DNA of 64,000 nucleotides from Bacteroidota bacterium (GCA_013288945.1 JABDAZ010000004.1:20800-84799); one strand, 5' to 3'; counted from the first letter of the stretch, positions 28,310 through 37,971 are shown. Numbers and translations are program-made. Notes: generated from the letters alone by a model not told the origin.

Positions 28310-29056
28310 ATGCAAACTCCGGGAAACTGGTTCCAGGAATGGTTTAACTCGCCTTATTATCACAAATTATATCTGGATCGCGATGATAAAGAAGCGGCAG
28401 AATTTATTGAGCGCTTAATAAATTATTTGCAACCGCCGCAAAATTCATTAATGATTGATATTGGCTGCGGGCGCGGGCGACACGCTAAAATACTTGCCAG
28501 CAAAGAGTTTGACGTAACGGGAATTGATATTGCCCCGGATAATATTGAATATGCGCTTGCTTCAGAAAATGATCATTTGCATTTTTACCAGCATGATATG
28601 CGCATGCCTTTCTGGATAAATTATTTTGATTACGCGTTTAATTTTTTTACCAGCTTCGGATATTTTAAAACTGAACGCGAACATAATAATGCCATTCGAT
28701 CTATTTCACAATCATTAAAACATAATGGAATTTTTGTGCTTGATTATTTGAACGTGCAATTTGCAGATAATCATTTGGTGAATGAATCCATTAAACAAAT
28801 TGAAGGCACCACTTTTCATCTTACTAAATGGTTTGATGAAAATAATTTTTATAAAAAAATAATTATTGAAGACGAAGGCTTGCCAAACAATTTGGAGTTT
28901 ACCGAAAAAGTTGCGCGGTTTACATTAACAGATTTTGAAAAAATGTTTGCAGACCAGGGTTTTAAAATCCTGGAAGTTTTTGGCGATTACCAGTTGAATA
29001 AATATGATGAAAAAAAATCGCCTAGGTTATTAATGGTCGCGAAGAAAGAAATGTGA
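28310..29056 (+). CDS. Class I SAM-dependent methyltransferase
   Basis: 248 residues from the ATG at 28310 (MQTPGNWFQEWF). The SAM-binding motif I is LMIDIGCGRGRHAKILA, followed by motif II around VTGIDIAPDNIEYA and acidic loop HDMRMPFW. FNFFTSFGYF and GIFVLDYLNVQF complete the Rossmann-like fold. The substrate could be a small molecule, and methyltransferase_11/25-type domains rarely allow a prediction. It is a single gene between two terminator-like regions and shares the hairpin at 29073 with the convergent lipoprotein gene. Confidence 0.85.
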   Translation: MQTPGNWFQEWFNSPYYHKLYLDRDDKEAAEFIERLINYLQPPQNSLMIDIGCGRGRHAKILASKEFDVTGIDIAPDNIEYALASENDHLHFYQHDMRMPFWINYFDYAFNFFTSFGYFKTEREHNNAIRSISQSLKHNGIFVLDYLNVQFADNHLVNESIKQIEGTTFHLTKWFDENNFYKKIIIEDEGLPNNLEFTEKVARFTLTDFEKMFADQGFKILEVFGDYQLNKYDEKKSPRLLMVAKKEM

Positions 29057-29072
29057 TTTTTGCAATTAAATT

Positions 29073-29112
29073 AGCCGCTGATTTATAGATCTATTAATTT
29101 AATCTGCGGCTG
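29073..29112. terminator. Bidirectional terminator hairpin
   Basis: Stem AGCCGCTGATT / AATCTGCGGCT with one mismatch, between two convergent genes; a run of A/T on each side supports use in both directions. Confidence 0.65.
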
Positions 29113-29118
29113 AAAAAT

Positions 29119-31170
29119 TTATTTCTCCTTCACCAAAACCAACTTCGGTTTTTCTTCTACATTAATAACCACATTTCCATTCACGATTTTTTTATTAATA
29201 ACATTTCCTGCTTCTTTATTATCTGCAAAACTGATTTCATCCGCGTCTGTGTGTGTTGTGTTTCCAACGTTTAATGAATAGTTGTCAACCTTTGTTCCAT
29301 CATGAGTTGGAGAATAAATAAAGTACGCAACGGAATCTGGCGACAATTGATTTCTGTATTTATAAATCCAAACATTATTTTTTTCACTGATGATTTTATC
29401 GGGCGCATAATTGGCAAGCCTGTTTTCAAAAGCACTTACATAAAACCACGAAGCATAAGGTTTAATCGTTCCATCAGGCATTTGCCGCACGAGGCCGCTG
29501 GTTAAATAAATGCCTGCATTATCTTCTGCTTCTGTATCGCGAAGCCAATATAAAATGTAAGAATCAAATCCTGAAAACGCAGTAGCATTCATACAACGTA
29601 AAATAAAAACACCCTGGCATTCTGCATTCGAAAGCCCGGGCAATAATGGTGCAGCTTGCGTGGAACCTTGAAATTTATCATATCCATTTTCGCCAAGAAT
29701 ACATGGCACGCCGGGTTGTATGCGATCAGTAACTTTTTTTACTTCCGACAAACGCCATCTTAACGAATCTTCTTCCGGCGTAATGCCATGTTTATTTCTA
29801 TTGCAATAATGGTGGTATTGCACACCGCCGCTCCATAAAAAATATTTATCTTTTCGCAATGTATTGCATAAAAATTTATACACACGGATTCTGTTTGTAT
29901 CTAAATCTATTAATCCTGCAGTCATTAATGTGCTTGTATTGTCGGCGTTTTTTATACCACATTTATTTCCAAGTGCATTTTCGTTGCCATCATAATCGGC
30001 GCTACTTTGCGCGTAATATTCTACCGGGTTACAATACTTATCTCCAATCCATGTAGCATCATATTCATTGCCATTTTCATACACACTTAATGTACCACGG
30101 CCAGATTTTTTTGGGCTGTGAGAAAGCGACATTAAATTCGTATCCACTTTGGTGTTGCCAAAAAAAGCAGCCATGTTCCACATCATGTTTGCATTGCGCG
30201 CGTAACTCATTGGGTCTTCACTATCCAAACCCAATTTTGTAACCGGCCGTCCTTTCATGCCATTATCGCCTTTGCTCATCCAAAATGGTAAGCCATTCAT
30301 TGCATACCAAACTTTGTGGCCATACATTTTTTCAGCATCTTCCGGCATAAAATAATAATCATTAATGCCATTATTCCAGTACCCAAAACGCAGCATGTTA
30401 TATTGAACATTCGGATATTCGTGCACATCGTCATGATCAAAATCTCCTGTAAAAGCATACAAGCGATTATAATAAAAAGGCTTCGTCCACTTTGCTTCAA
30501 TGCCATTAAAATCATTAGCGCCTAAAAATTCTTTCATCATTTTTTTTGTAAACGGCGCATCGCCATTAATGTGTTTTTGTGCAGGCGGAATAGCTGATGG
30601 AGAACATCCGTATAAAACCATTTCAGTAATTTTTGTTTTATTACTGCTGAAACGGATCATTACATATTGTGCACTATCATTAATCGCAAACTTGCGCCAG
30701 CCCTCACTTCCACGGCTTTCGTTAGAAATGAAAGCAGCTTTTAATTTCCAGTTTTGCATAGTGCCTGTATAAATCCAAACGCTGTCACCATTGCGCGAAC
30801 AATCATACACATACACTTCTGCAATTTTATAATTCACCAGCAAATCGGTAACAATCCTGTTGCCTTTATTTGCAGGAAAATACATTGCCGGTTGAATTTG
30901 CGGTTGCGGATCAGTAACAGGAATATAGCCTGATGAATTTTTATCTTCCATCTTTGGATCTACAAATGCATTTTCATCAAACAAATTAAAAGGCCTTCCA
31001 CCGCCGCCATTTTCGTAACCACTCAGGTCGAAAACATTTTCTTTATAAATAATAATTTTTTGCGGCACCGGGCACGTTGTATTACTCACCGTAACGATTT
31101 GCGGCTTTGTGTTTTTACAACACAAACAAATTATTATTATTAAAAAAAACAAAGGAATATATTTTAGCAT
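29119..31170 (-). CDS. Secreted lipoprotein, probable glycoside hydrolase
   Basis: 683 residues. The N-terminus is a lipoprotein signal (FFLIIIICLCCKN). Residues about 100-190 look like a beta-sandwich, possibly carbohydrate-binding (VTDLLVNYKIAEVYVYDCS, QYVMIRFSSNKTKITEMVLYG). The remaining part suggests a TIM-barrel glycosidase: FTGDFDHDDVHEYPNVQYN, DKYFLWSGGVQYHHYCNRN, VPCILGENGYDKFQGS with a possible catalytic Glu in LGENGYD, and FSGFDSYILYWLRDTEAEDN. A C-terminal beta domain follows. I recognise the architecture but not the GH family with certainty. It would act on a polysaccharide at the cell surface. Standing alone, it is not part of a visible SusCD locus. Confidence 0.7.
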   Translation of the reverse strand: MLKYIPLFFLIIIICLCCKNTKPQIVTVSNTTCPVPQKIIIYKENVFDLSGYENGGGGRPFNLFDENAFVDPKMEDKNSSGYIPVTDPQPQIQPAMYFPANKGNRIVTDLLVNYKIAEVYVYDCSRNGDSVWIYTGTMQNWKLKAAFISNESRGSEGWRKFAINDSAQYVMIRFSSNKTKITEMVLYGCSPSAIPPAQKHINGDAPFTKKMMKEFLGANDFNGIEAKWTKPFYYNRLYAFTGDFDHDDVHEYPNVQYNMLRFGYWNNGINDYYFMPEDAEKMYGHKVWYAMNGLPFWMSKGDNGMKGRPVTKLGLDSEDPMSYARNANMMWNMAAFFGNTKVDTNLMSLSHSPKKSGRGTLSVYENGNEYDATWIGDKYCNPVEYYAQSSADYDGNENALGNKCGIKNADNTSTLMTAGLIDLDTNRIRVYKFLCNTLRKDKYFLWSGGVQYHHYCNRNKHGITPEEDSLRWRLSEVKKVTDRIQPGVPCILGENGYDKFQGSTQAAPLLPGLSNAECQGVFILRCMNATAFSGFDSYILYWLRDTEAEDNAGIYLTSGLVRQMPDGTIKPYASWFYVSAFENRLANYAPDKIISEKNNVWIYKYRNQLSPDSVAYFIYSPTHDGTKVDNYSLNVGNTTHTDADEISFADNKEAGNVINKKIVNGNVVINVEEKPKLVLVKEK

Positions 31171-31207
31171 AGCGTGAGGTTTGTAGTGAGTGGTGATTAG
31201 ATATTTC

Positions 31208-31318
31208 GTGAATGGTCAATGGTGAATGGTGAATATTATTAATGACAATTTAAAAACGAAATATTGAATCACATTTCATATTCATCATTCACAATTCGCC
31301 ATTCACCAATTCACCAAC
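31208..31318. repeat. Family-A intergenic inverted repeat
   Basis: Left arm GTGAATGGTCAATGGTGAAT plus GGTGAAT; right arm ATTCATCATTCACAATTCGC then CATTCACCAATTCACCAAC. The arms are complementary with mismatches over about 27-38 bases and the right arm abuts the stop codon of the LTA-synthase-like gene. Confidence 0.75.
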
Positions 31319-33319
31319 TCAATTCTTTTTTTTATTTGTTAATAAAAGATATTTCGCAGTTTCATAAATGCCGTCGGTTAATTGTTGCAATTCTTTTTCC
31401 TTTGCGCCATTTTTTATGCTGTCAGCAACCGGATTATTATTAATGATGGAAACAATTTCTTCATTGCCTGTTTTGGTTTGCTTGCGATAAAAATATCCGT
31501 CTTTAATCAAACCAATATAATATTGATCGGGATTGTAAATAAATGAAAATTCTTTATCAGCATATTTTGCGGAATCTAAAACATCTCTTCCAAGTGTTGA
31601 ATTTTTATATGAAATATTACACAAGCCTGCAAGCGTTGGCAACACGTCTACCTGCGAACACAGGCTGGTTATGCGTTTCGGCGAAATTAATTTTGGCGAA
31701 TAGATTAATAACGGCACATGTTCCATCGTTAATCTTTGATCTGTCCAGGCTTTTGGAAACATATTTTGTGCATCACCAAAAATTCCATGATCGCCAACAA
31801 ATAAAAAAATCGTGTTATTAAAATAGGGTTGTTGTTTCGCTGCTTCAATAAATTTTTCATAACCAAAATCTGTATAACGAAAGGCATTCATTTCATCGTT
31901 CGTCATAAAACCATACTTCGTTAATGAATCCTGCGGCAAATTAATTTTATGAAATGCATTCAAATCTTCCTGCGGAATTGAATATGGCCGATGGTTATCT
32001 GCAGTTTGTATTACAGCAAAAAAAGGTTTGTCTTGCTTTGCCAAAACTTTGTTTGCTTCTAAAAATAAATTTTTATCACTCACGCCCCACACATCAATTT
32101 TTGGCGCATCATAATCCTGCTGCTCATACAAATGCAAATCTTTAATGTTGTTTGTCAGCAACCCGCGAACGTTGGCCCAGCTTGTACTTCCGCCGATGAA
32201 ATAAAATTTATTATAGTTTGTAAAATCATTAATAATCGTATGCTGATCGACCGCCAAAGGATTTCTACTTGAAGTTGTTGTTGAAATTTCAACATCTGGC
32301 GTTCCTGTAATCACGGCCCATACTCCTCGCGCAGTTCCATAACTTGGCGTGAAACAATGATCGAAAAAAATTCCATTATCACACATCGTTTTAAAATACG
32401 GCGTTGTGTTTAATGGGTTTCCCCAAATCGAACTTTTATATGCACTGAAAGATTCACAAATTACAACAACAATATTTGGCGTTGTTGTTATCGCGCCGCT
32501 GCGCGGAGAAATATTTCTTTCTGTATTTATTTTACCTGAATCATTTTGTGTGAAACCATAATAAGGCGCGAGCAACGGAAAGGCTTTTTTAACTTTCGCT
32601 TCATCATAACTGCTGTGCAAAAATTTTAAACTACTTATAAAAGATTGAAAAGGGTTTAAAGAAATATTTGCTTTGTAATCATCACCCAAAGAAAATGCAT
32701 CGCTCCATCTTAATGGGAATTGCCCGGCTCTTCCGAAAATTGCTAAAGCAAATAATAAGAAGAAAATAATAAACCACGTGATGCGGTTTTTTTTTGCAAT
32801 TATTGCAGTTGAGTTTTGAATTTTTTTATATGATCTTTTTATTAATAAACGAATGAGCCATGTGCCAACGATTAATAAAATTATGATGCGGATGACAGGA
32901 TATGTTTGCCAAACCATGCGCGCAGAAATTGCCGCGTCCATTAAATAATTCAACACGCTTGCATTTAATCGTTGCGTTAAATAACTATAATGCGCAAAAT
33001 CTACAGCATAAAAAAATACGAGTAAAAAAGCAGCAAGTGTTATTAAAAAAAAAGCAATGCCTTTTCCAATTTTTGTTTGAAATGGATTTAATGCAGGGAA
33101 ACTTCCTAGTATCATTAATAGTAATGCGAGTATGCAAACATCTCGCAAATCATATCGCAAGCCGAGAACGAAAGCTGGCAGCACGTTTGAGAAATGATTT
33201 CCTTGTTTTCCGAAGGCGAAATACAAACCCAAACGAAGCAATGTCATTATCAACAAAAAAATAATACTGGTTGAAAAAATCCAACGGATCAATTTAGGTA
33301 TCTTTAACGCTGATATCAT
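31319..33319 (-). CDS. LTA-synthase-family phosphoglycerol transferase / sulfatase-fold membrane enzyme
   Basis: 666 residues. The N-terminal third holds about five hydrophobic helices (FSTSIIFLLIMTLLRLGLYF to IIILLIVGTWLIRLL). The C-terminal part is an alkaline-phosphatase-superfamily sulfatase domain: NIVVVICESFSAY with a metal-binding Glu, CFTPSYGTARGVWAVITG with the probable nucleophile Thr, TADNHRPYSIP, and FLFVGDHGIFG with metal-binding Asp and His. In Gram-negatives such proteins transfer phosphoglycerol or phosphoethanolamine from lipid donors to envelope glycans. It is probably an inner-membrane enzyme with a periplasmic active site. It is divergent from the PAP2 gene, which also processes phospho-lipids. 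Confidence 0.85.
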   Translation of the reverse strand: MISALKIPKLIRWIFSTSIIFLLIMTLLRLGLYFAFGKQGNHFSNVLPAFVLGLRYDLRDVCILALLLMILGSFPALNPFQTKIGKGIAFFLITLAAFLLVFFYAVDFAHYSYLTQRLNASVLNYLMDAAISARMVWQTYPVIRIIILLIVGTWLIRLLIKRSYKKIQNSTAIIAKKNRITWFIIFFLLFALAIFGRAGQFPLRWSDAFSLGDDYKANISLNPFQSFISSLKFLHSSYDEAKVKKAFPLLAPYYGFTQNDSGKINTERNISPRSGAITTTPNIVVVICESFSAYKSSIWGNPLNTTPYFKTMCDNGIFFDHCFTPSYGTARGVWAVITGTPDVEISTTTSSRNPLAVDQHTIINDFTNYNKFYFIGGSTSWANVRGLLTNNIKDLHLYEQQDYDAPKIDVWGVSDKNLFLEANKVLAKQDKPFFAVIQTADNHRPYSIPQEDLNAFHKINLPQDSLTKYGFMTNDEMNAFRYTDFGYEKFIEAAKQQPYFNNTIFLFVGDHGIFGDAQNMFPKAWTDQRLTMEHVPLLIYSPKLISPKRITSLCSQVDVLPTLAGLCNISYKNSTLGRDVLDSAKYADKEFSFIYNPDQYYIGLIKDGYFYRKQTKTGNEEIVSIINNNPVADSIKNGAKEKELQQLTDGIYETAKYLLLTNKKKN

Positions 33320-33330
33320 AGCTTTTAAAA

Positions 33331-33360
33331 TTGGTGATAAAATTATAGCAATTATTTTTG
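33331..33360 (+). promoter_or_regulatory. Promoter of the PAP2-corC operon
   Basis: TTGG at 33331, 18-19 bases, then TATTTTTG at 33353-33360. The start codon follows after only five bases, so the transcript would be leaderless or nearly so. Confidence 0.55.
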
Positions 33361-33365
33361 TAACA

Positions 33366-33974
33366 ATGATTTTACTCGACGCGCCAGCGCATTTAAGTTT
33401 TTTACAACATCTTCTTCATTTCGATTATTGGCTATTTCATAAAATAAACCAGCAATGGACAAATGGTTTGTTAGATACATTTTTGCCATTGGTTCGCGAA
33501 GGAGAAATATGGGCGCCATTTTATTTATTCCTTCTTTTTTATGCAACACTCAACTTCGGAAAAAGAGGCTGGTGGTGGTCTGGCGCAGTTATTATGACGG
33601 CAATCATCAGCGATTTGGTAAGCAGTGGTTATATAAAAAATACCATCATCAGGTTGCGCCCATGCCATGAACCATTAATGGCAGATACCGTGCGTTTGTT
33701 GGTTCCTTATTGTCCGGGGAGCAGCAGTTTTACATCATCGCATGCATGCAACCATTTTGCATTGGCTACATTTATTTTTCTTACCTTAAAAAATGTAAGT
33801 AAATGGTGGCGTTTAATATTTTTGTGGGCGGCTATAATTTGTTATGCGCAGGTTTATGTTGGCGTTCATTACCCGCTTGATATTTTGGGTGGCACCATTG
33901 TTGGTTGTTTTATTGGTTATATAATGAGTATTTTTTTTAATAAACAAATCGGATTGATTAGCTTACAACATTAG
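33366..33974 (+). CDS. PAP2-family membrane phosphatase
   Basis: 202 residues with about five hydrophobic helices. The three-part phosphatase signature is present: KNTIIRLRP (KxxxxxxRP), SSFTSSHACNHF (equivalent of PSGH) and VYVGVHYPLDILGG with the nucleophilic His. The Arg of the third motif is replaced by Gln (YAQVYVGVHY), a variation that I believe is common in Bacteroidota PAP2 proteins. It probably dephosphorylates a lipid such as undecaprenyl diphosphate or phosphatidylglycerol phosphate on the periplasmic face. The next gene starts nine bases later. The gene is divergent from the phosphoglycerol transferase gene. Confidence 0.88.
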   Translation: MILLDAPAHLSFLQHLLHFDYWLFHKINQQWTNGLLDTFLPLVREGEIWAPFYLFLLFYATLNFGKRGWWWSGAVIMTAIISDLVSSGYIKNTIIRLRPCHEPLMADTVRLLVPYCPGSSSFTSSHACNHFALATFIFLTLKNVSKWWRLIFLWAAIICYAQVYVGVHYPLDILGGTIVGCFIGYIMSIFFNKQIGLISLQH

Positions 33975-33983
33975 CATACATAA

Positions 33984-35291
33984 ATGATTGAATTTTTAAT
34001 TTTACTGTTACTGATTTTTTTGAACGGCTTATTTGTAATGACCGAAATCGCACTGGTTTCCGTGCGAAAAACGCGGTTGGAAAGCATGGCCGAAAAAGGC
34101 GACACGCGCGCAAAAGCAGCATTAAAACTGGCAGAAGATCCTGATTTATTTTTACCCGTTGCGCAACTCGGAATTACATTGGTTGCGATATTAACCGGTT
34201 ATTATTCGGGCGAAAAATTTAGCGGTTATTTAAAACCATGGATTGAAAAAATTGAAATTGCCAGGCCGTATGCTGCAAGCATTTCAACAGTATTAATCGT
34301 AATTTTTGTAACTTTTTTATCCATCATTTTTGGGGAATTAATTCCAAAAAGAATTGGGCTGAACCGTGCAGAAACAATTTCGCGCATTGCAGCAAGGCCG
34401 ATGAAATTCCTTGCAAAAATTGGCTATCCGATCGTATCCTTATTAAATTTTACAAGCAATTTATTTTTTAAAATATTTCCTGTAAAAGCTTCTGCAGAAA
34501 GCAATGTGACGGAAGACGAAATAAAAGCAATCATTAATGAAGGCACGGAACAGGGAACAATTGAAGAAGCAGAACAGGAAATTATTGAACGCGTTTTTCA
34601 TTTGGGCGACAGGAATATAACTTCATTAATGACGCACAGAAGTGATATTATCTGGTTCGATCAAAATGAAAATGAAGAAATTATTAAAGAAAAAATTATT
34701 AAAGAACCGCATTCAGTTTACCCAATTTGCGATGGCGAAATTGATAATATAAAAGGCGTTGTTTCTATTAAAGATTTATACGTTTCTGATGATACGGTTT
34801 TGTTTAAAGAATTGATGACACCTGCATTATTTGTTCCGGAAAATAATAGTGCTTATAAAATTTTAGAAACTTTCAAAGCTCAAAAAATACATTGCTGTTT
34901 TATTGTTGATGAATATGGAAGTTTGTTGGGCATGATAACTTTCAATGATATTCTCCAGGCAATTGTTGGTGAAATTCCACAACCCGACGTTCAGGATTAT
35001 GAAATTAAAGAACGTGAAGACGGAACTTTTTTGGTGGATGCACAAATTCCGTTTTATGATTTTCTTACGCACTTTGATAAAGCCGATTGGATGAATGAAG
35101 GCGCGCATGAATTTGATACGCTGGCTGGTTTTATCTTACATCAACTCGAACACATTCCCGAAACCGGTGAAACATTTAGCTGGAAAGATTTTAAGTTTGA
35201 AGTAATTGACATGGATGCACAACGCATCGATAAAGTGCTTGTAACACTTATTAATAAAGAATTGGAACCTGATGTTGATGGAGATGCGTAA
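33984..35291 (+). CDS. CNNM/CorC (HlyC)-type transporter with CBS domains
   Basis: 435 residues: an N-terminal DUF21/CNNM membrane domain with three to four helices (residues 1 to about 195), then paired CBS domains (LMTHRSDIIWFDQ, YPICDGEIDNIKGVVSIKDL, HCCFIVDEYGSLLGMITFNDI) and a C-terminal CorC_HlyC domain (DAQIPFYDFLTHF to FEVIDMDAQRIDKVLV). The family exports magnesium or cobalt and is gated by adenine nucleotides at the CBS pair; older literature called members hemolysins. The gene is translationally close to the PAP2 gene (nine bases) and ends ten bases from the convergent TPR gene. Confidence 0.9.
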   Translation: MIEFLILLLLIFLNGLFVMTEIALVSVRKTRLESMAEKGDTRAKAALKLAEDPDLFLPVAQLGITLVAILTGYYSGEKFSGYLKPWIEKIEIARPYAASISTVLIVIFVTFLSIIFGELIPKRIGLNRAETISRIAARPMKFLAKIGYPIVSLLNFTSNLFFKIFPVKASAESNVTEDEIKAIINEGTEQGTIEEAEQEIIERVFHLGDRNITSLMTHRSDIIWFDQNENEEIIKEKIIKEPHSVYPICDGEIDNIKGVVSIKDLYVSDDTVLFKELMTPALFVPENNSAYKILETFKAQKIHCCFIVDEYGSLLGMITFNDILQAIVGEIPQPDVQDYEIKEREDGTFLVDAQIPFYDFLTHFDKADWMNEGAHEFDTLAGFILHQLEHIPETGETFSWKDFKFEVIDMDAQRIDKVLVTLINKELEPDVDGDA

Positions 35292-35301
35292 GAAAATGTC
35301 T

Positions 35302-36567
35302 TTAATTTTTCCTGTTAAAAACATTAAACCAGGTATTCAACACAAAAAGAACAAGGAATAAAAATCCTGGAACAACGGCGTAAGATGGAGATATAAAGGC
35401 TGTTAAAATTGTTATCAGCGCTAGCGAAACTAATATTAATGAGATTTTATTTTTAATGCCATGCAGTTTCCAACTTAGCGGAAACTCAAGCTGGCCAAGC
35501 GGTACAGCCATTCCTAAAAATGCGATTCCGGAAATTAATAATGATTGATAAATGTGATAACGCGAAAAGATAAATCCAAAAGTCAATAGTAAGATCCCAA
35601 AACCAATTGATGAAACAGTTGTGATTGCAGACCATTTTTCTGAATTGTTTAATGCATATTTTCCATCTTTATAAAACAATAAAAAGAAATTTGCCAGCGG
35701 ATTAATAATCCATGTGGTGATTACAAATAAAAAATATAATCCAATAATAATTCCGCCCAAAATCATGGTTGTATTATTTGATGCAAGTGCGGAAGCTAAA
35801 ATGCGCACAACAACAAAAATCATTACCGGAAAAAAACGTGTGGTTCTTTTCCCTTTGTTATTAATCCAAAAACTATATTGAAGAATCCATCTGTATGGTG
35901 GAATTTTTGATTTCAATGCTTCCTTCAAACCTTCGCGCCCACTTTCACTTGTTGGATTGATGCGCAAGGCTTCGCGAAAATGTGTTGCTGCATCTTTGTG
36001 TTTTCCTTTCTCTAAATAATTCCATCCAACTGTTGCATGCGTGGCTTCGTTTTCAGGATCTTTTGCCAATGCATTTTGCATCGTTTCTATTGCAGCATCA
36101 GTTTGTTTTAATTTATTCAATGCAATTGATCGCGCATTTAAACAATTTATATTTTCTGCATCCAGCGCCAGCCCTTCATTTGCTTTTAATAATGCAGTTT
36201 GAAAATCTTTTTCCGCAATGTAAACATGCGATAACATGCCATAATACTCCGGCGTATATGGATTCATGCTGACTGCTTTATTAATGTTATTAATAGCAGC
36301 AGCGTGATTATTTTTTCTGTAATAACCAAAGCCAAGCAAATAAAAATAATAACTGTTTTCAGGATCAATTCTTATTGCCTGTAAAATGGTTTCGATGCCT
36401 TTATCAAAATCTTTTTTCTTAAAATAACAACGCGCGTAGATAGATAATGCATGATCGTTTTCTGGTTCTTGTTGCAAAAAAGTTTTTAATTCTTTTATTG
36501 CATCATTCACACGGCCTTGCTCAAGTAATAATGTTGCCCTTTCTATTTGTACGGAATTGCTGAACAC
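35302..36567 (-). CDS. TPR protein with C-terminal membrane domain, partner of the AAA ATPase
   Basis: 421 residues starting with GTG at 36567, whose G is also the last base of the upstream TAG stop, a one-base overlap implying translational coupling. Residues 1-220 are TPR repeats (AIKELKTFLQQEPENDHALSIYARCYF, ETMQNALAKDPENEATHATVGWNYL, KHKDAATHFREALRINPTSE). The rest has about five hydrophobic helices. The layout suggests a membrane receptor whose cytosolic TPR domain meets the TPR-AAA partner encoded just upstream. Function unknown; the pair may remodel or extract membrane protein complexes. Confidence 0.82.
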   Translation of the reverse strand: MFSNSVQIERATLLLEQGRVNDAIKELKTFLQQEPENDHALSIYARCYFKKKDFDKGIETILQAIRIDPENSYYFYLLGFGYYRKNNHAAAINNINKAVSMNPYTPEYYGMLSHVYIAEKDFQTALLKANEGLALDAENINCLNARSIALNKLKQTDAAIETMQNALAKDPENEATHATVGWNYLEKGKHKDAATHFREALRINPTSESGREGLKEALKSKIPPYRWILQYSFWINNKGKRTTRFFPVMIFVVVRILASALASNNTTMILGGIIIGLYFLFVITTWIINPLANFFLLFYKDGKYALNNSEKWSAITTVSSIGFGILLLTFGFIFSRYHIYQSLLISGIAFLGMAVPLGQLEFPLSWKLHGIKNKISLILVSLALITILTAFISPSYAVVPGFLFLVLFVLNTWFNVFNRKN

Positions 36568-37880
36568 TAACGTTTCATTTTTAAATACTTCAAAATATCA
36601 TCGTACAAACCAGATTCATTGGCATACAAAGCATAGTTGCGCGCGGAAGCAAACCACTCTGAAGTTGTGGACCGGTGCTGCTTTGCGGCGTTTAGTAAAT
36701 CTTTTGTATTAATAGGTTGAATAGATCCAGCCTTCATTGAATCACGCAATTTTTCTTCTGTTGCAATATCAATCACCGCTTTAATATCTGCGCCGGAATA
36801 TTCAGGAGTTGCTGCTGCAATTTTTTTTATATCAATTTCACCAACAGGTTTTTGAAGCAATTGCGATTTAATAATTTCCTGTCGTGCAACATCATCAGGT
36901 GGTTCAACAAAAACAATTCTATCAAACCTTCCCGGCCTTCTGAAAGCCGCATCAACACTCCATGGCGCGTTGGTGGCGGCAAGTATTAATACACCATCAT
37001 TATTGGATTCTGCGCCGTCAAGCTCTGCTAAAAATTGATTAATAACATGGCGCATGGCAGATTGTTTTACTTCGCTTCTGCTTGCGCCCATTGCATCTAC
37101 TTCATCAAAAAATAAAACGCACGGCGTGTTTCTTCTTGCAAGTTCAAAAATTTCGTGCAGGTTTTTTTCGCTGTTGCCAATCCACATATCTAAAATATCG
37201 TGCAGTCCGATATTAATAAACTTCGCATTTATTTCTCCGGCTGTTGCTTTCGCAATAAAAGTTTTTCCGCAACCCGGCGGGCCGTATAATAAAATGCCGC
37301 CGCCAATTTTTTTGCCGAAGGCTTTATATAAATCAGGATTTGTAAGTGGCTGAATTATTTTTATGGAAATTTCTTCTTTTACTTTTTGCATGCCGCCAAC
37401 ATCGCTGAATTTTATTGTTGGTTTTTCCATAAACCACGCGTTGTCGTCATTTAAAAATTCTTCTTCATTAAAACTTTCATTCATCGATGGCATGCGCAAT
37501 TGTGCATCAATTTCATCATCTTTAAAACCGGGTTGCATCACAATCAATTTCTGATATTCTTCAATCGCCTGCGGCATCGAATTTTCTTTTATTAATGATT
37601 TCACCAACCGAATACGATCTTCTGTTTTTAAATTATTTTGTAACTGTTCGTAAATAACAATTGCTGTAGAAAATTTTTGCTGGTTGAAATAACATTCCGC
37701 TAACCCAAGCTGGGCGGGGATATTGCCGTATTGTTGTTTCAGCACTTCGCCAAATTGCGTGGCAGCTTCATCGAACATTTTTTCTTGCAACATCATTGAT
37801 GCAACCTGCAAACGCAATGGAATATTTGTTGAAGACAATGCAAGCGCGTCCAGTAAATTATTAATAATATCTTTTTGCAT
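36567..37880 (-). CDS. TPR-fused classical AAA ATPase
   Basis: 437 residues. Residues 1-120 are TPR-like (MLQEKMFDEAATQFGEVLKQ, LGLAECYFNQQKFSTAIVIYEQ). Next comes a linker containing PTIKFSDVGGMQKVKEEI, the entry motif of classical AAA proteins, then one AAA module. That module has Walker A GPPGCGKT, pore-loop region INIGLHDILDMWIGNSEKNL, Walker B VLFFDEVDAMG, sensor 1 AATNAPWSVD and arginine fingers RRPGRFDR. The single AAA ring after an N-terminal interaction domain resembles Vps4, katanin or spastin in layout. It probably forms a hexamer that pulls substrates through its pore. It is translationally coupled to the TPR-membrane protein. Confidence 0.88.
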   Translation of the reverse strand: MQKDIINNLLDALALSSTNIPLRLQVASMMLQEKMFDEAATQFGEVLKQQYGNIPAQLGLAECYFNQQKFSTAIVIYEQLQNNLKTEDRIRLVKSLIKENSMPQAIEEYQKLIVMQPGFKDDEIDAQLRMPSMNESFNEEEFLNDDNAWFMEKPTIKFSDVGGMQKVKEEISIKIIQPLTNPDLYKAFGKKIGGGILLYGPPGCGKTFIAKATAGEINAKFINIGLHDILDMWIGNSEKNLHEIFELARRNTPCVLFFDEVDAMGASRSEVKQSAMRHVINQFLAELDGAESNNDGVLILAATNAPWSVDAAFRRPGRFDRIVFVEPPDDVARQEIIKSQLLQKPVGEIDIKKIAAATPEYSGADIKAVIDIATEEKLRDSMKAGSIQPINTKDLLNAAKQHRSTTSEWFASARNYALYANESGLYDDILKYLKMKR

Positions 37881-37971
37881 AATTTAAAAATAATACATCA
37901 AATCTGTTTTTCGCAATATAAAATGCTAAATAATAATTTGAAGTTTTGAATTGATTTTATTAATAAATAAA

